Counted from the stretch's first letter, positions 28,094 to 38,187 are shown. The stretch is 64,000 bases of DNA from Shinella curvata (GCF_022899935.1 NZ_JALJCJ010000002.1:868001-932000), one strand, 5' to 3'. The notes: a model not told the origin generated them from the letters alone. Numbers and translations are program-made.

Positions 28094-30775
28094 TCAGGCC
28101 TTCTTCGCCTTTGCTGCAGCCTTGGGCTTGGCCGCAGCCTTCGCCTTCGGCTTTGCGGCCTTTGTCTCGTCGGACTTGGTCTCGCTGGATTTGGCGGCCT
28201 TCGTGGTCTTCGCCTTGGCGGGAGCCTTGGCCTTGCCGCCCTTGGCGGGCATCTTGCCGGCCTTTTCGGCGATCAGCACGAGGGCTTCTTCCATCGTCAC
28301 GCTGTCGGCGGCCTTGCCCTTCGGCAGGGTGGCGTTGACCTTGCCCCAGTTGACATAGGGGCCGTATTTGCCGTCGCGTACCGTGATCGGGCCGCCATCG
28401 GGATGATCGCCCAACGTCTTCAGCGCCGCCGGCGTGCCGCGCGCGCGACCGCCAGGACCCTTCGAGGCCTTGTCGGCAATGACGGTGACAGCGCGGTTCA
28501 GGCCGATCGAGAACACGTCCTCGACGGTTTCCAGATTGGCGTAGCTACCGTCATGCAGCAGGAACGGCCCGTAACGACCGAGGCCCGCCGAAATCATCTT
28601 GCCGGATTCCGGATGCTGTCCGATATCGCGCGGCAGGGAAAGCAGTGCCACGGCCTTCTCGTGGTCGATACTGGCCGGCGTCCAGCCCTTCGGCAGGCTC
28701 GAACGCTTCGCCTCCTTGCCGTCGCCACGCTGGACATAGGGTCCGAAACGGCCGGAGCGCAGGGTGATCTCTTCGCCCGTATGCGGATCCTTGCCGAGGC
28801 TCTGCGGCTCGTTGGAGGCGGCGGCTTCGGCGTCCGAGCCATTGTCGGCTGAAAGCTGGCGGGTGAAGTTGCATTCCGGATAATTCGAGCAACCGACGAA
28901 AGCGCCGAACTTGCCGAGCTTCAGCGAAAGCTTGCCGGTGCCGCAGACCTGGCAGGTGCGCGGATCGCTGCCGTCTTCGCGCTTCGGGAAGACGAGCGGT
29001 GCCAGTTCCTCGTTGAGTGCGTCGAGCACGTTGGTGACGCGAAGCTCCTTGGTATCCTCGATCTGCGCAAAAAAGTCCTTCCAGAAATCGCGGAGAACCT
29101 GCTTCCAGTCGAGTTCGCCGGCGGAAATCTTGTCGAGCTTCTCTTCGAGATCGGCGGTGAAGTCGTATTCGACATAGCGCGTGAAGAAGCTTTCGAGGAA
29201 GGCCGTCACGAGGCGGCCCTTGGCTTCCGGGATCAGCTTGCGCTTGTCGATGACGATATATTCGCGGTCACGCAGCGTGGCGAGCGTCGCGGCATAGGTC
29301 GACGGGCGGCCGATGCCGAGCTCTTCCATCTTCTTGATGAGCGAGGCTTCGGAATAGCGCGGCGGCGGTTCGGTGAAGTGCTGGGTCGCATTCACCTTCT
29401 GCTTGGCGAGCTTTTCCTGAGCGTTGATCTCGGGCAGGCGGCCGTCATCGTCGCCATCGTCGGACTGCTCGCCGTCCTCCTTCTGGTCGGTATAGGCGGC
29501 GATGAAGCCGTCGAAGCGGATGACGGAGCCCGTGGCACGCAGGCCGGCCTTGCGGCCGCCATTGTCCGCCTCGATCTCGACGGTCGTGCGCTCGATTTCG
29601 GCTGAAGCCATCTGGCTCGCGATGCCACGCTTCCAGACGAGGTCATAGAGCTTCAGCTGGTCGGGATCGAGATAGCGCTTCAACTGATCCGGCGTGCGGT
29701 CGAAGGAGGTGGGGCGGATTGCCTCGTGCGCTTCCTGGGCATTCTTCGCCTTGGTGGAATAGATCCGGGCCTTTTCCGGCACGTAGCGTGCGCCGAACTG
29801 CTCGGCGACGGCCTTGCGGGCGGCGTCGATCGCCTCGGGCGCCATCTGCACACCGTCGGTACGCATATAGGTGATCAGACCGACCGTCTCGCCGCCGATA
29901 TCGATGCCCTCATAGAGCTTCTGCGCCACCTGCATGGTGCGCGAGGCCGAGAAGCCGAGCTTCGACGATGCGGCCTGCTGCAGTGTGGAGGTGGTGAAGG
30001 GCGGTGCGGGGTTACGCTTCGTGGGTTTGGCTTCGACGCTCTCGACGCGGTAGGCCGCGCCCTCGAGCAGCGTGCGCAGGTTGGTCGCTTCGTCGCCATT
30101 GCCAACGGCGCGCGGCGCCAGCCGCTTGCCCTCGGCCGAAACGAGGCGGGCCTCGAACTCGTCGCCGCGCGGCGTCTTCAGGAGCGCCGAGATGTTCCAG
30201 TATTCTTCCGAGACGAAACGCTCGATCTCCGCTTCGCGGTCGCAGACGAGGCGCAGCGCGACAGACTGCACGCGGCCGGCCGACCTGGCACCCGGCAGCT
30301 TGCGCCACAGCACGGGCGAGAGGTTGAAGCCGACGAGATAGTCAAGCGCACGGCGAGCGAGGTACGCATCGACGAGCGGCGTATCGATATCGCGCGGGTT
30401 GCGCATCGCCTCGAGCACGGCCGACTTGGTGATGGCGTTGAAGACGACGCGCTGGACCGGCTTGTCGCCAAGGACGCGCTTCTTCTTCAACACGTCCAGC
30501 ACATGCCAGGAAATCGCTTCACCTTCGCGATCCGGGTCGGTTGCGAGGATAAGTCCGTCGGACTCCTTCAACGCGTCGGCGATGTCCTTCATGCGCTTGG
30601 CGGAGGCACTGTCGACCTCCCAGGACATTTCGAAATCCTCGTCCGGGCGCACCGAACCGTCCTTGGCCGGCAAGTCGCGCACATGGCCGAAGGAGGCCAG
30701 AACTTTATAGCCAGGGCCAAGATACTTGTTGATCGTCTTGGCCTTGGCGGGCGATTCCACAACTACAACATTCAT
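28094..30775 (-). CDS. topA: DNA topoisomerase I (type IA)
   Basis: TopA relaxes negative supercoils. The 893-residue protein begins with the Toprim domain (VVVVESPAKAKTINKYLG). The active-site Tyr is in GLITYMRTDG near residue 302. A cysteine cluster (CQVCGTGKLSLKLGKFGAFVGC) supplies a zinc-finger repeat, followed by several finger-like repeats without cysteines and a C-terminal lysine/alanine-rich tail of about 50 residues typical of alphaproteobacteria. The ATG at 30775 is chosen; other ATGs lie at 30781 and 30796. A TopAI-family protein is encoded at 44831. Confidence 0.96.
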   Translation of the reverse strand: MNVVVVESPAKAKTINKYLGPGYKVLASFGHVRDLPAKDGSVRPDEDFEMSWEVDSASAKRMKDIADALKESDGLILATDPDREGEAISWHVLDVLKKKRVLGDKPVQRVVFNAITKSAVLEAMRNPRDIDTPLVDAYLARRALDYLVGFNLSPVLWRKLPGARSAGRVQSVALRLVCDREAEIERFVSEEYWNISALLKTPRGDEFEARLVSAEGKRLAPRAVGNGDEATNLRTLLEGAAYRVESVEAKPTKRNPAPPFTTSTLQQAASSKLGFSASRTMQVAQKLYEGIDIGGETVGLITYMRTDGVQMAPEAIDAARKAVAEQFGARYVPEKARIYSTKAKNAQEAHEAIRPTSFDRTPDQLKRYLDPDQLKLYDLVWKRGIASQMASAEIERTTVEIEADNGGRKAGLRATGSVIRFDGFIAAYTDQKEDGEQSDDGDDDGRLPEINAQEKLAKQKVNATQHFTEPPPRYSEASLIKKMEELGIGRPSTYAATLATLRDREYIVIDKRKLIPEAKGRLVTAFLESFFTRYVEYDFTADLEEKLDKISAGELDWKQVLRDFWKDFFAQIEDTKELRVTNVLDALNEELAPLVFPKREDGSDPRTCQVCGTGKLSLKLGKFGAFVGCSNYPECNFTRQLSADNGSDAEAAASNEPQSLGKDPHTGEEITLRSGRFGPYVQRGDGKEAKRSSLPKGWTPASIDHEKAVALLSLPRDIGQHPESGKMISAGLGRYGPFLLHDGSYANLETVEDVFSIGLNRAVTVIADKASKGPGGRARGTPAALKTLGDHPDGGPITVRDGKYGPYVNWGKVNATLPKGKAADSVTMEEALVLIAEKAGKMPAKGGKAKAPAKAKTTKAAKSSETKSDETKAAKPKAKAAAKPKAAAKAKKA

Positions 30776-30907
30776 CGTCATTTTCTCTGATACCACGCGC
30801 CGCGGCTTGTCTCACGCGGTGAAGGGCGCATCCCGCGCCGGAAAGTCGTGTTTCGACATGAACAGGGAAAGCGTTCGGGTCAAGAGGTAGGGGTGAAATT
30901 AGTGGTA

Positions 30908-31016
30908 TGCAACGCGATGCAATCAAAAAGGGAAAATTTAGGTGTTGCACCAATAGATGCAACCCGTGTAGTCTGAACTACAACTGATGCGAGAGTATTC
31001 AGTTGTTGCAATTGCA
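30908..31016. promoter_or_regulatory. cluster of TGCAA/TTGCA half-sites between topA and the 84-residue gene
   Basis: Six TGCAA or TTGCA pentamers occur within 109 bases: TGCAA at 30908 and 30918 (10 bases apart), a perfect inverted repeat GTTGCA-N8-TGCAAC at 30944-30963, and a palindrome TGCAATTGCA at 31007-31016. They lie between two divergent genes in an otherwise gene-free AT-rich stretch, so a repressor or activator binding region is likely. The protein that binds is not known. Confidence 0.5.
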
Positions 31017-31095
31017 GATAATCATTGTATCGTCTCCTAGGTATGGGAATCGCAACTTCTGGATGATTCCGAGTCGTGGATGCAAGGGAGACGCC

Positions 31096-31350
31096 ATGAG
31101 CCCAAAGCCCGCCAAACCCGCCTTGCCGCCCCATACGGCGGAAGAGAACATCGCCTATATCAGACAGATGCTGGGTGAGTTGCGCACCGTCGCCGCCAAT
31201 GAGGGGGCCGATATGCTGCGCTATCTGATCGAGATGGCCTATGTCGAGGCTGGTGACATTCAGTCCGGCCAGCGGCCGTTCTCAATCCGGCATAATCGAG
31301 ACGCCGCCACCGGCATGTCGCTGAAGGCGACCGGCAAGGTCAAGTTCTAG
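31096..31350 (+). CDS. hypothetical protein, 84 residues
   Basis: This small soluble protein begins with a proline-rich N-terminus (PKPAKPALPPHTAEENI) and is then helical (IRQMLGELRTVAANEG, followed by MLRYLIEMAYVEAGD). The ATG at 31096 has AAGGGAG upstream. Its last 69 bases overlap the 3' end of dprA on the opposite strand. The RQMLGEL-type helix with an acidic LRYLIEMAYVEA is a recurrent pattern in small rhizobial proteins of unknown function. I do not recognise a named family. Confidence 0.72.
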   Translation: MSPKPAKPALPPHTAEENIAYIRQMLGELRTVAANEGADMLRYLIEMAYVEAGDIQSGQRPFSIRHNRDAATGMSLKATGKVKF

Positions 31351-32433
31351 GAGAACGAGATAGACGGTCGCCGCGTCGATGCCCGTGTGGCGGATGATCT
31401 CGTCGATCTCGGCCGGCACCTGGCTCAAAGCTCCGGCAATCCTCTCCCGGTCGCCGTCGCTGGGCGGTAGTCGCAGGGCCGATGGTGTATCCTCGGCAGG
31501 TTCCCGGACATCGGGGCGAGGGGAGAAGAGATCGGGCTCGGCCAGCGGCCGCAACCCTTCCAGTACGTCTTCGGGCGTTGTGGTGATCGTCGCGCCATCC
31601 TTCAGCAGGCCGTTGGTGCCTTCGCAGCGCAGGTCGAGCGGCGAACCGGGCACCGCAAACACCAGTCTGCCGAAATCCGCGGCATTGCGCGCCGTGATCA
31701 ACGAACCGGAACGCACCGCCGCCTCGACCACCACAAGGCCGAGCGCCATGCCGGCGATCAGCCGGTTGCGCCGGGGGAAGTCGCGGGCGCGTGGTTCCCA
31801 GCCGAACGGCATTTCACTGACGGCGAGGCCTTCGCCATCGGTGAGTTCATTCAGCAGGCCAATATTTTCCGGCGGATAGGGTTTGTCGAGGCCACCCGCC
31901 ATCGCTGCGATCGTGCCGGTCTCCAGGCTGGCCCGGTGGGCAGCGGTATCGATGCCGCGCGCCAGGCCGGAAACGATGGAGTAACCGGCGCGGCCGATAT
32001 CCCGCGCCACAAGCCCTGCGAATTTCATGCCCGAGATCGAGGCGTTGCGCGCGCCGACGATGCCGACGGCCGGTGCCGATGTCACCTTGCGGTTGCCCTT
32101 GGCGGCAAGAAGCGGCGGAGCACCGTCGATCTGGCGCAGCAGCGGCGGATAGTCCGGCTCGCCGATACCGATGAACGTGGCGCCGTGCCGCTCGGCAATT
32201 TCCAGTTCGCGTTCTGCTTCGGCCTTCGAAGCCACGCGGATGCTGCGGGAGGCACCACCGCGGCGGGACAGTTCCGGCAGCATGTCCAGCGCGGTCTCGG
32301 CGCTGCCGAAATGATTGATCAATTCTCGAAAGGTGACCGGACCGACATTGTCGCTGCGGATGAGCCGCAGCCAGGCGATCCTCTGTTTTTCCGTCAGCGC
32401 AATTCCCCTTGTCCTTGCGCTGCGGTCGTCCAT
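31282..32433 (-). CDS. dprA: DNA processing protein DprA
   Basis: DprA loads RecA on incoming single-stranded DNA in transformation and may help recombination in non-competent bacteria. The 383-residue protein has an N-terminal helical segment, a Rossmann fold with GIVGARNASISGMKFAG, SGLARGIDTAAH and GGLDKPYPPEN, and the RNRLIAGMALG signature. A short C-terminal winged-helix domain follows. The ATG at 32433 has AAGGGG upstream. The gene is two bases past the plsY stop. Its 3' end overlaps an opposing 84-residue gene by 69 bases. Confidence 0.93.
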   Translation of the reverse strand: MDDRSARTRGIALTEKQRIAWLRLIRSDNVGPVTFRELINHFGSAETALDMLPELSRRGGASRSIRVASKAEAERELEIAERHGATFIGIGEPDYPPLLRQIDGAPPLLAAKGNRKVTSAPAVGIVGARNASISGMKFAGLVARDIGRAGYSIVSGLARGIDTAAHRASLETGTIAAMAGGLDKPYPPENIGLLNELTDGEGLAVSEMPFGWEPRARDFPRRNRLIAGMALGLVVVEAAVRSGSLITARNAADFGRLVFAVPGSPLDLRCEGTNGLLKDGATITTTPEDVLEGLRPLAEPDLFSPRPDVREPAEDTPSALRLPPSDGDRERIAGALSQVPAEIDEIIRHTGIDAATVYLVLLELDLAGRLQRHAGGGVSIMPD

Positions 32434-32435
32434 GG

Positions 32436-33050
32436 CTACCCCTTGCTGCCGATCTTGCTTTCCGTGCCGCTCAGGAGGCGGCTGATATTGGCGCTGTGTT
32501 TCCACCAGGTGATGATGGTGAGCACGAGAAAGAGCAATGCCACCTTCTCGTGACCGAGAAACCACAATACAACCGGGGAAGCCGCCGTTGCAACCAGTGC
32601 TGAAAGCGAAGAGTATCGGGTGATATAGGCAAGGCCGATCCAGACGGCCGCGAAGACCGCGAGCATGACCGGTACGAGACCCAGCAGCAGGCCGACATAG
32701 GTCGCAACCCCCTTGCCGCCCTTGAAGCCGAGCCAGACCGGGAAGAGGTGGCCGAGGAAGGCGGCAAAGCCGGCGGCGATCCCAGCATCGAGCCCCCAGC
32801 GTGAGGCAATAGCCGCAGCAGCGGTGCCTTTGAGAGCGTCGAGCAGCAGCGTCGCGGCGGCAAGCTTCTTGTTACCGGTGCGCAGCACGTTGGTTGCGCC
32901 GATATTGCCCGAGCCGATCTGGCGCACGTCGCCAAGCCCTGCCATGCGGGTGAGGATCAGGCCGAAGGGAATGGAGCCGAGAAGATAACCGAAGGCGAGG
33001 GCGGCAAGGGTCGGCAGCGCGCCGAATTGCCAGGTGAAGATGTCGGACAC
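32436..33050 (-). CDS. plsY: glycerol-3-phosphate acyltransferase PlsY
   Basis: PlsY acylates glycerol-3-phosphate from acyl-phosphate in the inner membrane. The 204-residue protein has about seven hydrophobic helices and the three family motifs: GSIPFGLI with the following [29 protein letters not shown], and the C-terminal [16 protein letters not shown]. The start is GTG 33050 with a strong GGGGGAG upstream; an ATG 27 codons earlier abuts the pyrC stop and has no such site. It is followed two bases later by dprA. Confidence 0.93.
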   Translation of the reverse strand: MSDIFTWQFGALPTLAALAFGYLLGSIPFGLILTRMAGLGDVRQIGSGNIGATNVLRTGNKKLAAATLLLDALKGTAAAAIASRWGLDAGIAAGFAAFLGHLFPVWLGFKGGKGVATYVGLLLGLVPVMLAVFAAVWIGLAYITRYSSLSALVATAASPVVLWFLGHEKVALLFLVLTIITWWKHSANISRLLSGTESKIGSKG

Positions 33051-33130
33051 GTGGTTCTCCCCCGAGATTTCATTGCGGCGGGCGCCGGTAAGGCTAATGC
33101 GGGGCGGCGTCCCTTCCGCCCCGAAATGCA

Positions 33131-34423
33131 TCAGCCCAGCGAATGCACCCGTTCGCCGGCAACATAGGTGCTAACCGCGCGTCCCGTAAAGCGGGCATCT
33201 TCGAACGGCGTGTTCTTCGAGCGCGAGACAAAGCGTTCCTTCGTGGCAAGCCAGGGCTCGTCGGGATCGATCAGCACGATATCGGCCGCAGCCCCCGGCG
33301 CCAGCGTGCCGGCGTCGAGCCCAAAAATCTTTGCCGGGCGCGTCGAGAGTGCATCAATGAGGCGCATCAGCGGGACTTCGCCGCTGTGATGCAGCCTCAG
33401 CGCTGCCGCCAGCATGGTTTCGAGACCGATGGCGCCATCCGCCGCATCCGCGAAGGGCAGGCGCTTGGTGTCGACGTCCTGCGGGTCGTGCGAGGAGACG
33501 ATGATGTCGATCTCGCCGCGGGCCAGTGCATCAACCATCGCCTTGCGGTCGTCCTCGCCGCGCAGCGGCGGAGAGAGCTTGAAGAAGGTGCGGTATTCGC
33601 CGATGTCGTTCTCGTTCAGCGTCAGGTGGTTGATCGACGCAGCGCAGGTGACGTTGGCGCCGCGCTCGCGGGCGATCTTCACAGCCTCGGCCGATTCCGG
33701 CACCGAGATCTGCGCCGCATGATATTTGCCGCGCGTCAGCCCGGCGATACGCAGGTCCCGTTCTAGCGGGATCAGCTCGGCTTCGCGCGGGGATCCGGAA
33801 AGGCCGAGCCAGCTTGCCAGCAGGCCCTCGTTCATCACACCGCCCGCGCCGAGATGCTTGTCGCGGGTTTCGAGGGCGATGACGCTGCCGAATTCGCGCG
33901 CATAAGTCATGGCGCGACGCAGCACCTGTGCATTGTGGATCGGGTTGCGGCCATTGGTGAAGGCGACGGCGCCGGCGGCCTGAAGCAGGCCGAACTCGGT
34001 CATCTCCTCGCCGGCAAGGTGCTTGGTCAGCGCTGCGGCGGGATGGATGTTGACGATCGCCTTGTCGCGCGCGTTCTTCAACACGAATTCGACCAGCGCG
34101 ATGTCGTCGATGACGGGGTCGGTATCCGGCATCATGATAAAGGTGGTGACGCCACCGGCCGCGGCGGCGCGCGAGGCGGATTCGATGGTCTCGCGGTGTT
34201 CCGCGCCGGGCTCGCCGACGAAGACGCGGGCATCGACCAGGCCGGGGGCGGCGATCATGCCGCGGCCATCGACGATCTCAGCGCCTTCGGGCGCACCCTG
34301 GTTCTGCGCTCCGGCACCGATCGCGGCAATCCTGCCGTTTTCGATGACGATGGAACCCTTTTCATCGAGATTGCGCGAGGGATCGATGATGCGGAGATTT
34401 TTCAGGACGGTCGTGCGGGTCAT
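33131..34423 (-). CDS. pyrC: dihydroorotase-like protein lacking metal ligands (PyrC'/PyrX type)
   Basis: This 430-residue class I dihydroorotase homologue is encoded in a four-base overlap with pyrB. It has the amidohydrolase fold ([20 protein letters not shown] near residue 55), but the catalytic HxH pair (normally HVHLR) reads ARVFVG, the Asp of FSDDG reads AFTNGR, the HCED histidine reads ALETRD, and the TDHAPH motif reads SSHDPQ. Only YHAAQIS keeps a histidine. Loss of these residues matches the inactive PyrC' of Pseudomonas, which is needed to assemble aspartate transcarbamoylase. Dihydroorotase activity would then lie elsewhere in the genome. Confidence 0.9.
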   Translation of the reverse strand: MTRTTVLKNLRIIDPSRNLDEKGSIVIENGRIAAIGAGAQNQGAPEGAEIVDGRGMIAAPGLVDARVFVGEPGAEHRETIESASRAAAAGGVTTFIMMPDTDPVIDDIALVEFVLKNARDKAIVNIHPAAALTKHLAGEEMTEFGLLQAAGAVAFTNGRNPIHNAQVLRRAMTYAREFGSVIALETRDKHLGAGGVMNEGLLASWLGLSGSPREAELIPLERDLRIAGLTRGKYHAAQISVPESAEAVKIARERGANVTCAASINHLTLNENDIGEYRTFFKLSPPLRGEDDRKAMVDALARGEIDIIVSSHDPQDVDTKRLPFADAADGAIGLETMLAAALRLHHSGEVPLMRLIDALSTRPAKIFGLDAGTLAPGAAADIVLIDPDEPWLATKERFVSRSKNTPFEDARFTGRAVSTYVAGERVHSLG

Positions 34424-35361
34424 GCGCTGACACCCTGGTTCTGCGAAACGAGAAGCATTTCCATGACGGCCATGCGGACGGCGACACCCATTTCGACCTG
34501 CTGTTCGATCACGCTCTGCGGACCGTCGGCGATCTCGGAGGCGATTTCGACGCCGCGGTTCATCGGGCCGGGGTGCATGACGAGCGCATTTTCCTTGGCC
34601 GCCTTCAGCTTTTCCGCGTCGAGGCCGTAATAGTGGAAATATTCGCGCACCGAGGGCACGAAGGCGCCGGACATGCGCTCGCGCTGCAGGCGCAACATCA
34701 TGACGACATCGGCGTCCTTCAGGCCTTCCTCCATGGAGTGATAGACTTCCGCGCCCATGTCGGCGATGCCGGACGGCAGAAGCGTGGCCGGCGCGACGAC
34801 CCGCACGCGGGCGCCCATGGCATTGAGCAGCAGGATGTTCGAGCGCGCGACGCGCGAATGCAGCACGTCGCCGCAGATGGCGACGATGATACGCGAGAGT
34901 TTGCCCTTGGCGCGGCGGATGGTCAGCGCGTCAAGCAGCGCCTGGGTCGGATGTTCATGCTGGCCGTCGCCGGCATTCACCACCGCGCAGGAAACCTTTT
35001 GCGCCAGAAGCGCGGCGGCGCCGGCGGAGGAGTGGCGCACCACCAGCACGTCGGGATGCATGGCGTTCAGCGTCATCGCCGTGTCGATCAGCGTTTCGCC
35101 CTTCTTCACCGAGGAATTGCCGACCGACATGTTCATCACGTCGGCGCCGAGCCGCTTGCCGGCCAGCTCGAAGGAAGATTGCGTGCGGGTGGAGGCTTCG
35201 AAGAAGAGATTGATCTGCGTCAGGCCGCGAAGCGTCGACGTCTTCTTTTCCCGCTGCCGGGAGATTTTGACCGCCTCGTCGGCGCGGTCGAGCAGCAGGG
35301 TGATCTCCTGCTCTGTCAGACCCTTGATGCCGAGAAGGTGGCGATGCGGAAAGAAGTCCAT
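34420..35361 (-). CDS. pyrB: aspartate carbamoyltransferase catalytic subunit
   Basis: PyrB condenses carbamoyl phosphate and aspartate, the first committed step of pyrimidine synthesis. The 313-residue protein carries [17 protein letters not shown] for carbamoyl phosphate binding, [26 protein letters not shown], and a C-terminal PGPMNRG. No regulatory PyrI subunit is nearby. The ATG at 35361 has GGCGGAG upstream. The stop overlaps the pyrC start by four bases, consistent with a PyrB-PyrC' holoenzyme. Confidence 0.96.
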   Translation of the reverse strand: MDFFPHRHLLGIKGLTEQEITLLLDRADEAVKISRQREKKTSTLRGLTQINLFFEASTRTQSSFELAGKRLGADVMNMSVGNSSVKKGETLIDTAMTLNAMHPDVLVVRHSSAGAAALLAQKVSCAVVNAGDGQHEHPTQALLDALTIRRAKGKLSRIIVAICGDVLHSRVARSNILLLNAMGARVRVVAPATLLPSGIADMGAEVYHSMEEGLKDADVVMMLRLQRERMSGAFVPSVREYFHYYGLDAEKLKAAKENALVMHPGPMNRGVEIASEIADGPQSVIEQQVEMGVAVRMAVMEMLLVSQNQGVSA

Positions 35362-35533
35362 GGAACTCCGCCTCAACTGTCGTTGGATACGCGGGGTCTA
35401 TAGAGCCTCGGTTCCGCTGCGGCAAGGCGAAGCGGCCGGCGTTTCGCGCATTCCCACGCTTTTGTGTTCGCAACGGTGCCGCGCGGCCGAACGCCCCGTT
35501 TCGCCCGCTCGCGACTTGGGCTAGAACCCGCTC

Positions 35534-37180
35534 ATGACTCGTGACACCGAACAGAAACTCGCCGATCTCAACCAGCCGCCGCTCTGGTCGGGCATCAACG
35601 CCTATCGCTCCGATCCGCTTCTGGTGGATGCCACCGATGCGATGCCGAAGGGCCTGCGCGACGAGTTCGATGCGATCGGTCGCTATGTGACGTCGCCCGA
35701 AGCGCAGGAACTGGCGCGCATGGCCAACGAGAGTGCTCCGCAATTGCGCACCCATGGGCCGCGCGGTGAGCGTCTCGATGTCGTCGACTACCATCCGGCC
35801 TGGCATGCGCTGATGCGCCGCTCGATGGCGAGCGGGCTGCATTCCTCGCTCTGGGAAAACGTCGCCGAGGAGCAGGGCCGGGCGCACAAGGCGCGCGCCG
35901 TGCGCTTCTACCTGACGGCGCAACTCGAATGCGGCCATCTCTGCCCGCTGACGATGACCAGTGCATCGGTTGCCGCCCTGTCCGCCTCGCCGCAGGTGCA
36001 GCGCGAATGGGGCCGGAAAATCCTGTCGCGCAAATACGACAGCACCAACAAGCCGGCCATGCAGAAGAGTGCCATCACCATCGGCATGGGCATGACGGAA
36101 AAGCAGGGCGGCACGGATGTGCGCGCCAACACCTCCAGGGCCGAGCGCGTTGGCGAGGGCATTTACCGGCTGACGGGCCACAAATGGTTCATGTCGGCGC
36201 CGATGAGCGACGGTTTCGTCATGCTGGCGCAGACGCGGGAGGGCGTCGGCTGCTTCCTCGTGCCGCGCCTGCTCGAGGACGGCGCCAGCAACGGCCTGCG
36301 CTTCCAGCGCCTGAAGGACAAGATCGGCAACCGCTCCAACGCGTCTTCCGAAGTGGAGTTCTCCGATACGTTCGGCTTCCTGCTGGGCACGCCCGATGCC
36401 GGCATCCGCACCATCCTCGACATGGTGACGCTGACGCGGCTCGACTGCGCGCTTGCCTCGGCCGGCATCATGCGCGCCTCGCTTGCCGAGGCCGTGCACC
36501 ACACACGTGGCCGGCAGGTATTCGGCAAGCCGCTCGTCGCACAGCCGATCATGACGCGCGTGCTCGCCGACATGGCGCTCGATGTTGCAGGCGCCACCGC
36601 CCTTTCGCTGCGTCTGGCGGAAGCCTTCGACAAGGCGCGCGACAGTGCGGAAGATGCCGCCTATGCCCGCATCATGACGCCGGTGGTGAAATACTGGTGC
36701 TGCAAGATCGCGCCTGCGCTCATCTATGAAGCCATGGAGTGCATCGGCGGCAGCGGTTATGTCGAGGAACGGCCGATTGCGCGACATTACCGCGAGGCGC
36801 CGGTCAATGCGATCTGGGAAGGTTCCGGCAATGTCATGGCGCTCGATCTGATGCGTGTCATCGGCCGGGGCAGGGATCTGTTCGAAATCCTCTTCACCGG
36901 GCTTGCCCGTGATCTTGGTTCGGCCGGCAAGAAGACGGTGGACGTGCTGCGCGCCTGCCTATCGCTCTGCGAACGGGATGAGGGCGCTGCCCGCATGCTG
37001 GTCGAGCAGCTGGCGCTCGCCGCCGCTGCGGCCGAGCTCTACCGCGCCGGTGCGGGCCGTGTTGCCGATGCCTTCCTTGAAACGCGTCTCGCCTCGGGCT
37101 GGCGCTCGACCTACGGCATGCTCGATTCGCGCTTCGATTCGGCTTACATCGTCGATCTGCTTTATCCGCCGGCCAGATAG
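35534..37180 (+). CDS. acyl-CoA dehydrogenase family protein, AidB-like
   Basis: This 548-residue flavoprotein belongs to the AidB branch of acyl-CoA dehydrogenases. It shows the extended N-terminal domain (YHPAWHALMRRSM and a LECGHLCPLTMTSASVA segment), the FAD-binding MTEKQGGTDVRANTS, and AIWEGSGNVMALDLMRV in the C-terminal helical domain. AidB of E. coli belongs to the adaptive response to alkylation damage, but no ada box is recognised upstream here. Its last 19 bases overlap the 3' end of the facing AEC gene. Confidence 0.93.
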   Translation: MTRDTEQKLADLNQPPLWSGINAYRSDPLLVDATDAMPKGLRDEFDAIGRYVTSPEAQELARMANESAPQLRTHGPRGERLDVVDYHPAWHALMRRSMASGLHSSLWENVAEEQGRAHKARAVRFYLTAQLECGHLCPLTMTSASVAALSASPQVQREWGRKILSRKYDSTNKPAMQKSAITIGMGMTEKQGGTDVRANTSRAERVGEGIYRLTGHKWFMSAPMSDGFVMLAQTREGVGCFLVPRLLEDGASNGLRFQRLKDKIGNRSNASSEVEFSDTFGFLLGTPDAGIRTILDMVTLTRLDCALASAGIMRASLAEAVHHTRGRQVFGKPLVAQPIMTRVLADMALDVAGATALSLRLAEAFDKARDSAEDAAYARIMTPVVKYWCCKIAPALIYEAMECIGGSGYVEERPIARHYREAPVNAIWEGSGNVMALDLMRVIGRGRDLFEILFTGLARDLGSAGKKTVDVLRACLSLCERDEGAARMLVEQLALAAAAAELYRAGAGRVADAFLETRLASGWRSTYGMLDSRFDSAYIVDLLYPPAR

Positions 37181-38097
37181 GCCGTCGTCGCCAGCACCAC
37201 CGGAATGGTGAAGAAGGAGGCGATCGTCTGCAATGTTGCGACGGCGGCGTAGAGCGGCGCGTCGCCGCCCATCTGCTTGGCCAGCACATAGCCGTTCATC
37301 GCCGTCGGCACGCTCGCCCCCATCGCGATCGTCAGAAGCTGTTCGCCGCGCATGCCGAGCGCATAGGCGGCACTCGTCATCACCAGCGGCATGAAGACGA
37401 GTTTCAGAACGACCGGCAGCAGCGTCAGCGGGCGTGGCTTCAGCGCATCGGCAAGCTTCAGCCCGGCGCCCACCATGATAAGGCCGAGGCTGAGCGACGT
37501 GTCCGCCACCATTTCGACGGTCTGCATCAAGGGCTTGTAGATTTCGATCCCGAGCAGGTTGATCGCGACGCCCAGCACCGAGCCGATGATCATCGGGTTG
37601 GTCAGGATTTTATGCGCAAAAGTCTTCAGGCTGCGCGTGCCGCCGCCGAACCAGACGAGCATGCCGATATTGTAGAGATTGATCGGGATGATGATGAGCG
37701 TGGCCACCAGGGCGACCAGCGCGAGGCTCTGCGTGCCGTAGAGCTTTTCGGCGATGGCGAGTGCGATGAAGGCATTCCAGCGTGTCGAGGTCTGGAAAAC
37801 CGACGTGAAGGTTGGCCCCGCGACGCCGGCTGCGCGAAAGAGCGGCCAGCACAAGGCCAGCACCAAGGCGATGAAGGTCACCGAGCCGATCGAGCCAAGC
37901 GCGATATCGCCTGCGGCCATGCCTGAGAACTCCGCATTGGCAAGCGTCGTGAAAAGCAGCGACGGGAACAGCACGAAGAAACCGAGCTGTTCGAGCCCGC
38001 TCCACATATCGCGGTCGATCATCCGCCAGCGCTTGAGCAACGCTCCCAGCACGACGAGCAGGAAGACGGGCAGGATGCTTTCGAAGATGGGGAGCAT
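37162..38097 (-). CDS. AEC family transporter (auxin efflux carrier type)
   Basis: This 311-residue inner-membrane protein has about 10 hydrophobic helices in two five-helix halves, with the family pattern FPSLLFTTLANAEFSG in the first half and SLGLIMVGAGLKL in the second. Substrates in the family include malonate and other organic acids or auxin-like compounds, and are not predictable here. The ATG at 38097 is the only candidate. It converges with the AidB-like gene. Confidence 0.9.
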   Translation of the reverse strand: MLPIFESILPVFLLVVLGALLKRWRMIDRDMWSGLEQLGFFVLFPSLLFTTLANAEFSGMAAGDIALGSIGSVTFIALVLALCWPLFRAAGVAGPTFTSVFQTSTRWNAFIALAIAEKLYGTQSLALVALVATLIIIPINLYNIGMLVWFGGGTRSLKTFAHKILTNPMIIGSVLGVAINLLGIEIYKPLMQTVEMVADTSLSLGLIMVGAGLKLADALKPRPLTLLPVVLKLVFMPLVMTSAAYALGMRGEQLLTIAMGASVPTAMNGYVLAKQMGGDAPLYAAVATLQTIASFFTIPVVLATTAYLAGG

Positions 38098-38187
38098 GGA
38101 ACCGGATCGGGAGAGGCGGAGATATCAGCTCATTCCACGCGGCGAGCGCCATGGCAAGAGGCGGGTCGATCGTCACCCATGTGGAAA

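Noticed and set aside
33131-34423. Active dihydroorotase function for the pyrC-like gene
   Set aside because: Most metal-binding residues of class I dihydroorotases are missing, so the family label was kept but not the activity.
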